Origin: Bacteroidota bacterium
GTDB taxonomy: Bacteria; Bacteroidota; Bacteroidia; Chitinophagales; Saprospiraceae
DNA: 64,000 bases
Reading direction: 5' to 3'
Assembly (NCBI GenBank): GCA_018222965.1
Contig: JAAEZH010000008.1
Location: 97,341-161,340 of the forward strand
Under the pieces are notes generated by a model. That model was not told where the DNA came from and did no database searches. It saw nothing but the letters and a program-made list of their open reading frames with translations. Positions 61,113 to 64,000 of this stretch are shown piece by piece. Numbering within the stretch: the first letter of the stretch is position 1; each line of letters starts with the position of its first letter. The position numbers and the translations under genes were made by a program.

Positions 61113-62936
61113 CTAGTCTGTGTACAGGGTAAGTCGTTCGGCTGTAAGAAAAGTAGAATTGGGACTGTTGATTTCAAGCTCGAAAACCACTTCACTGGTA
61201 TTGTGATTTACTTCGACAATTTTGCCCCCCAAACCATTTGTATTCTGTACTTCAACTCCGGGGCAAAACAAGATGTGATTCCGTTCTTCCAGATAATCTA
61301 CATCCGAGGCAACTCTTGCCCAGGTTTCCTGCTGACGCTCTTTTCCGTATTGCCAAACTTGCCGTATGGTCTTATTGAGCGGATCGATTTCGTACTCTAC
61401 TGTCCGACTGTATTTATCCCCATCCGGACCATAATTTCGGTAAGGGCCATTATCAAACAGCACCAAATGGCCATTTGGCAGTATGAGCGGTGCATGCTGA
61501 AACCAGGGCCATTCAAATTGGGAGTGATTCTCATAGCCATCCTGAATATCATCTGAATAGGGAACACCTGCTTCGTCAACAGCCGTGAGCAGATAATCAT
61601 TTACATCCTGCCCGTATCGGTTTTCACCCCAGCCTAAATGGGTTCCCAAAACCCACACCAGTTGGTTGTCATAATCAATTTTGGCTATTCCTTGTTGGCG
61701 GCCGGATACAATGATGGTGTTATCGGATGGATCGTCAATTACAGCATTTACATGGATCCAGTCGATGATTGGATTGTCCAGATTATCTTCCAGAACGGTG
61801 CGGTATTCATCCAGCGGTTCTTTCAAATCCCAGGTCATAATAAGATCACCTGTTTGGCGGTCGATTTCCAGGATGTAGTCCTCTTTACAATTATTTCCAT
61901 TAAGGTGTACAGAGTTTAAATTTGATACTGTAACCAAAAAATTTCCATCGGCTTTTTCATGTACATCGTGGTGAAAAATATTATCGACAGGTAATGGCCA
62001 GCTGTTAAGTACCCGTCCCATTATATCAACTTCATATATGGTATCATCTGCTGCATTGCAGAAATACAGATTCCCGTTTTTTAAACGCTCTAACCCAAAA
62101 AGATAATCCAGCTTATTGAGATCCGGATGGTCGGTATAATCCAGATACCAGCGCACATCTGCATAAGCATCTGCCATAAAAGGCACATTGGGATTATTCA
62201 GAAATTTGTAGTTGACCAGATTCATGCCAACTGCCATTTCGCCTTCCGAGCGTTTAGTAACCTGCATGGGAGGAAAATTGGTTGGCAGGGATCCTGTCGT
62301 AATCGAAATGGTATCAATTACCCGAAGCCCGCCGGCTTCACTAAAATATTGGACCTCCACAAGGTTCTCGTATTCCGGATACAGGCCGAGCACCGGTACT
62401 GTTTGTTCCTGACTAACCCCATCGAAAGCCTTTACAACATCTGAATAAGGGCCATTTTTTCCAATTATCCGCAGGGTGACACTGCCCGCCAGGGGGGCCG
62501 ACACGGTGAGATCTGCTGTTAGTGGAGCATAAGCGGAAGGATTTAGATTAGCCTCCAAATTTATCTCTCCGATGTAGTCAATTTGAAATTCATTTCCGGA
62601 TGCGAATGTCAAATTAAAAGTCCAGTCTTCCGGAAAGGCTTCCTGGCCAATGATGCAATCGGGAGCCAGGCCATAAATGGAATCATTTTCGAAAGTCAGC
62701 AGAATGTGAGCCGTATCTTCTACTACAGATTCCAACAAAAACCCTGATTCATTCAAAGCCGCGAAAATCGCAGTCACCTCCGATTCATCGGTACAATCTA
62801 AAACGGTGTAAGGGTTTTCAACCGGATCAGGATCGGGAAGTGGGTCAGGTAAAGTGTCATCGTCTTTTTTGCAGGCTGAGAATAAGAGGAGAGACGCAAA
62901 GCATACCTGAAAAATCGTTTGTAAAAATTGAGGCAT
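61113..62936 (-). CDS. Arylsulfate sulfotransferase-like lipoprotein
   Basis: 607 residues from ATG 62936, which gives a lipoprotein signal (FLQTIFQVCFASLLLFSAC); a longer frame starts at 62972. An N-terminal Pro/Asp linker and beta-sandwich lead into an ASST propeller: HHDVHEKADGNFLVTVSN (His pair), DYILEIDRQTGDLIMTWDLKEPL, DWIHVNAVIDDPSDNTIIVSGRQQGIAKID, WPWFQHAPLILPNGHLVLFDNGPYR, SRTVEYEIDPLNKTIRQVWQYG. In the ASST family such His residues carry a transferred sulfate. It might transfer sulfate between aryl donors or act on sulfated substrates taken up by the SusC/D pair; unverified. Confidence 0.88.
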   Translation of the reverse strand: MPQFLQTIFQVCFASLLLFSACKKDDDTLPDPLPDPDPVENPYTVLDCTDESEVTAIFAALNESGFLLESVVEDTAHILLTFENDSIYGLAPDCIIGQEAFPEDWTFNLTFASGNEFQIDYIGEINLEANLNPSAYAPLTADLTVSAPLAGSVTLRIIGKNGPYSDVVKAFDGVSQEQTVPVLGLYPEYENLVEVQYFSEAGGLRVIDTISITTGSLPTNFPPMQVTKRSEGEMAVGMNLVNYKFLNNPNVPFMADAYADVRWYLDYTDHPDLNKLDYLFGLERLKNGNLYFCNAADDTIYEVDIMGRVLNSWPLPVDNIFHHDVHEKADGNFLVTVSNLNSVHLNGNNCKEDYILEIDRQTGDLIMTWDLKEPLDEYRTVLEDNLDNPIIDWIHVNAVIDDPSDNTIIVSGRQQGIAKIDYDNQLVWVLGTHLGWGENRYGQDVNDYLLTAVDEAGVPYSDDIQDGYENHSQFEWPWFQHAPLILPNGHLVLFDNGPYRNYGPDGDKYSRTVEYEIDPLNKTIRQVWQYGKERQQETWARVASDVDYLEERNHILFCPGVEVQNTNGLGGKIVEVNHNTSEVVFELEINSPNSTFLTAERLTLYTD

Positions 62937-63094
62937 CTTGATTTTTTTGGTACTGTAAGGTGAATCATTCAAAGTAATGATTTTAGGGTGGTTTTGTTTA
63001 CTTATTTTAACCTCGGATCCAATTTTCAGCAGATTTTGCCAGAATTTTACCTTGTAGGGGCTCCCTCCATAATTTTTCCCGATATTTCCTGTCT
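62937..63094. other. Short divergent spacer
   Basis: 158 bases between the arylsulfotransferase-like gene and the 63095 gene. No clear promoter element or repeat; AT-rich. Confidence 0.4.
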
Positions 63095-63673
63095 ATGCCA
63101 AGAGTAAAACTAAGTACAGAATTTAAGGATGCCATTGCCGGGCTTTCGCCGAAAGAAAAAAACAAACTTCTTTTTCGGCTAATTGCCAAAGACGACAAGC
63201 TTGCAGAAAAGCTCCATTTTGAACTGATGGAAATGAGCGAAACGATTGAAGAACGCAGAAGTATATTGTCCGGAAAAATAGATGAAGACTTATCGGAAGC
63301 AACGGGTTTTCGATATTCGGCTGGAAGGGTTTCCAGGTGTATGCGGAGTCTGAGCGGACAAATTAGCAGACATATTTACGTTACCAAAGACAAATACGGG
63401 GAAGTACAACTAAATCTGGAGATGCTGCTTACTGCAGTCAGACTCTTTGGACATAAAATGAACCAATACACTTCCCGGAAATCTCAAAACCTGAACACCT
63501 ACATCATCCGACGCACACAAAAGATCCTCCAATTGATCGAAAAACTCCATGAAGATTACCACCTGGATTTTGAATCGGATCTTAATCTACTGGGAGAGCA
63601 GCTACAGGAAATACCAGCCATGAAAAGGGAAGCAGCCATCCAGGAACTCGACCTGGAACGTTTGATTTCGTAA
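63095..63673 (+). CDS. Helical cytoplasmic protein, unknown function
   Basis: 192 residues, highly charged and alpha-helical, with no signal peptide. Segments: LSTEFKDAIAGLSPKEKNKLLFRLIAKDDKLAEKLHFELME (start), RYSAGRVSRCMRSLSGQISRHIYVTKDKYGEVQLN, LNTYIIRRTQKILQLIEKLHEDYHLDFES. I do not recognise the family, though similar short proteins occur near stress and ribosome genes in Bacteroidota (from recall). It precedes the HIT-like gene by 30 bases, same strand, and may be co-transcribed. Confidence 0.78.
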   Translation: MPRVKLSTEFKDAIAGLSPKEKNKLLFRLIAKDDKLAEKLHFELMEMSETIEERRSILSGKIDEDLSEATGFRYSAGRVSRCMRSLSGQISRHIYVTKDKYGEVQLNLEMLLTAVRLFGHKMNQYTSRKSQNLNTYIIRRTQKILQLIEKLHEDYHLDFESDLNLLGEQLQEIPAMKREAAIQELDLERLIS

Positions 63674-63703
63674 AACGGCCCCAATTTCAAAAAATCACTC
63701 CTT

Positions 63704-63997
63704 ATGAAACCGAATAGTTCTATTTTAATAGTACTGGCCCTGATTGGCGGACTCACCGCATTCTCCCAAAGCAGGTCATACATCCTCAAAAAGTCGGAAA
63801 AGCTGGCCCAAAAAAGTCCGTTTGAAAAGATCATTGACCGGGAATTACCAGCCAATATAGAGTATGAAGATGCCGGGCAATCAGTATTTCACTTGCACCT
63901 CCATTTACTGGGCGGAAAAACGCTTGGCCCGATGGTGGTACAGGATGGAGTTCGTCAGAATAGTGGACAGTTGAAACGGGTTGGTTACTATCTTTAA
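63704..63997 (+). pseudogene. HIT-family protein with missing middle (internal deletion)
   Basis: 97 residues. A signal peptide (ILIVLALIGGLTAFSQ) is followed by the start of a HIT domain (SPFEKIIDRELPANIEYED). It then joins directly to the HIT C-terminal motif AGQSVFHLHLHLLGGKTLGPMV, where HLHLH is the catalytic triad. The roughly 60-70 residues that normally lie between (nucleotide-binding strands and the F-D-H segment) are absent while the frame stays open. Full HIT proteins are about 110-150 residues. I read it as an in-frame deletion remnant; a novel minimal HIT is less likely. It ends at the window edge (stop 63995-63997). Confidence 0.7.
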
Positions 63998-64000
63998 GTA

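Noticed and set aside
1..64000. Prophage, plasmid or integrative element spanning the window
   Set aside because: No integrase, structural phage, replication or conjugation genes; only small repeats and one MITE-like element.

Overview
The window reads as one contiguous stretch of chromosome from a Bacteroidota bacterium, probably Saprospiria-like (Lewinella/Phaeodactylibacter type). Supporting signs are FecI/FecR sigma/anti-sigma pairs feeding TonB receptors, a SusC/SusD pair, DUF4249, many secreted proteins with type IX secretion (T9SS) type A or type B C-terminal domains, very long PKD/SdrD-B-like surface proteins, and LytS/LytTR regulators with a periplasmic propeller. The taxon is inferred from gene content only. 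I saw no rRNA, tRNA, CRISPR array, phage or intact IS.

Layout. 0-7 kb: a ~41-residue membrane micro-protein (minus strand), a small secreted protein, then a fecI-fecR-TonB receptor-DUF4249 operon bracketed by two direct copies of a ~300-bp intergenic repeat. 7-13 kb: a lipoprotein whose upstream box matches the one before fecR, an MFS transporter, a LamG/T9SS protein and a second TonB receptor. 13-29 kb, minus strand: secreted/T9SS proteins, a propeller histidine kinase with its LytTR regulator, an FG-GAP protein, a 2428-residue surface protein and a helical-repeat protein. 29-39 kb: a lipocalin-like lipoprotein ending inside a MITE-like element, a lipoprotein pullulanase, an AT-rich TerB/SAP/SAP/nuclease gene and a three-gene cassette (lipoprotein, monoheme protein, Tat FAD oxidase). 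39-44 kb: SWIM protein, TlpA-like thioredoxin, 2OG-Fe(II) oxygenase, a repeat-filled 870-bp gap, YceI and tyrosinase. 44-51 kb: the most interesting locus, a lipoprotein related to cholesterol-dependent cytolysins followed by an exported TPR-CHAT protease-like protein, divergent from an ECF sigma factor and a TPR anti-sigma-like protein. 51-64 kb: two T9SS/dockerin-type proteins, a small outer-membrane protein, SusD/SusC with an arylsulfotransferase-like lipoprotein, an unknown helical protein and a HIT protein lacking its middle.

Themes. Most products are envelope-associated: nutrient receptors, surface adhesins and secreted enzymes. Regulation appears to run through ECF sigma factors. A GGGTA box 15-18 bases before a TA-rich box precedes fecR, the 7.2-kb lipoprotein, the cytolysin-like gene and the second sigma gene. 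The leading candidate for an undescribed system is the sigma/anti-sigma, pore-former and CHAT locus. The second candidate is the solitary TerB-SAP-SAP-nuclease gene. Short dispersed palindromes (TTTCGSCGAAA type) and longer intergenic repeats occur throughout.
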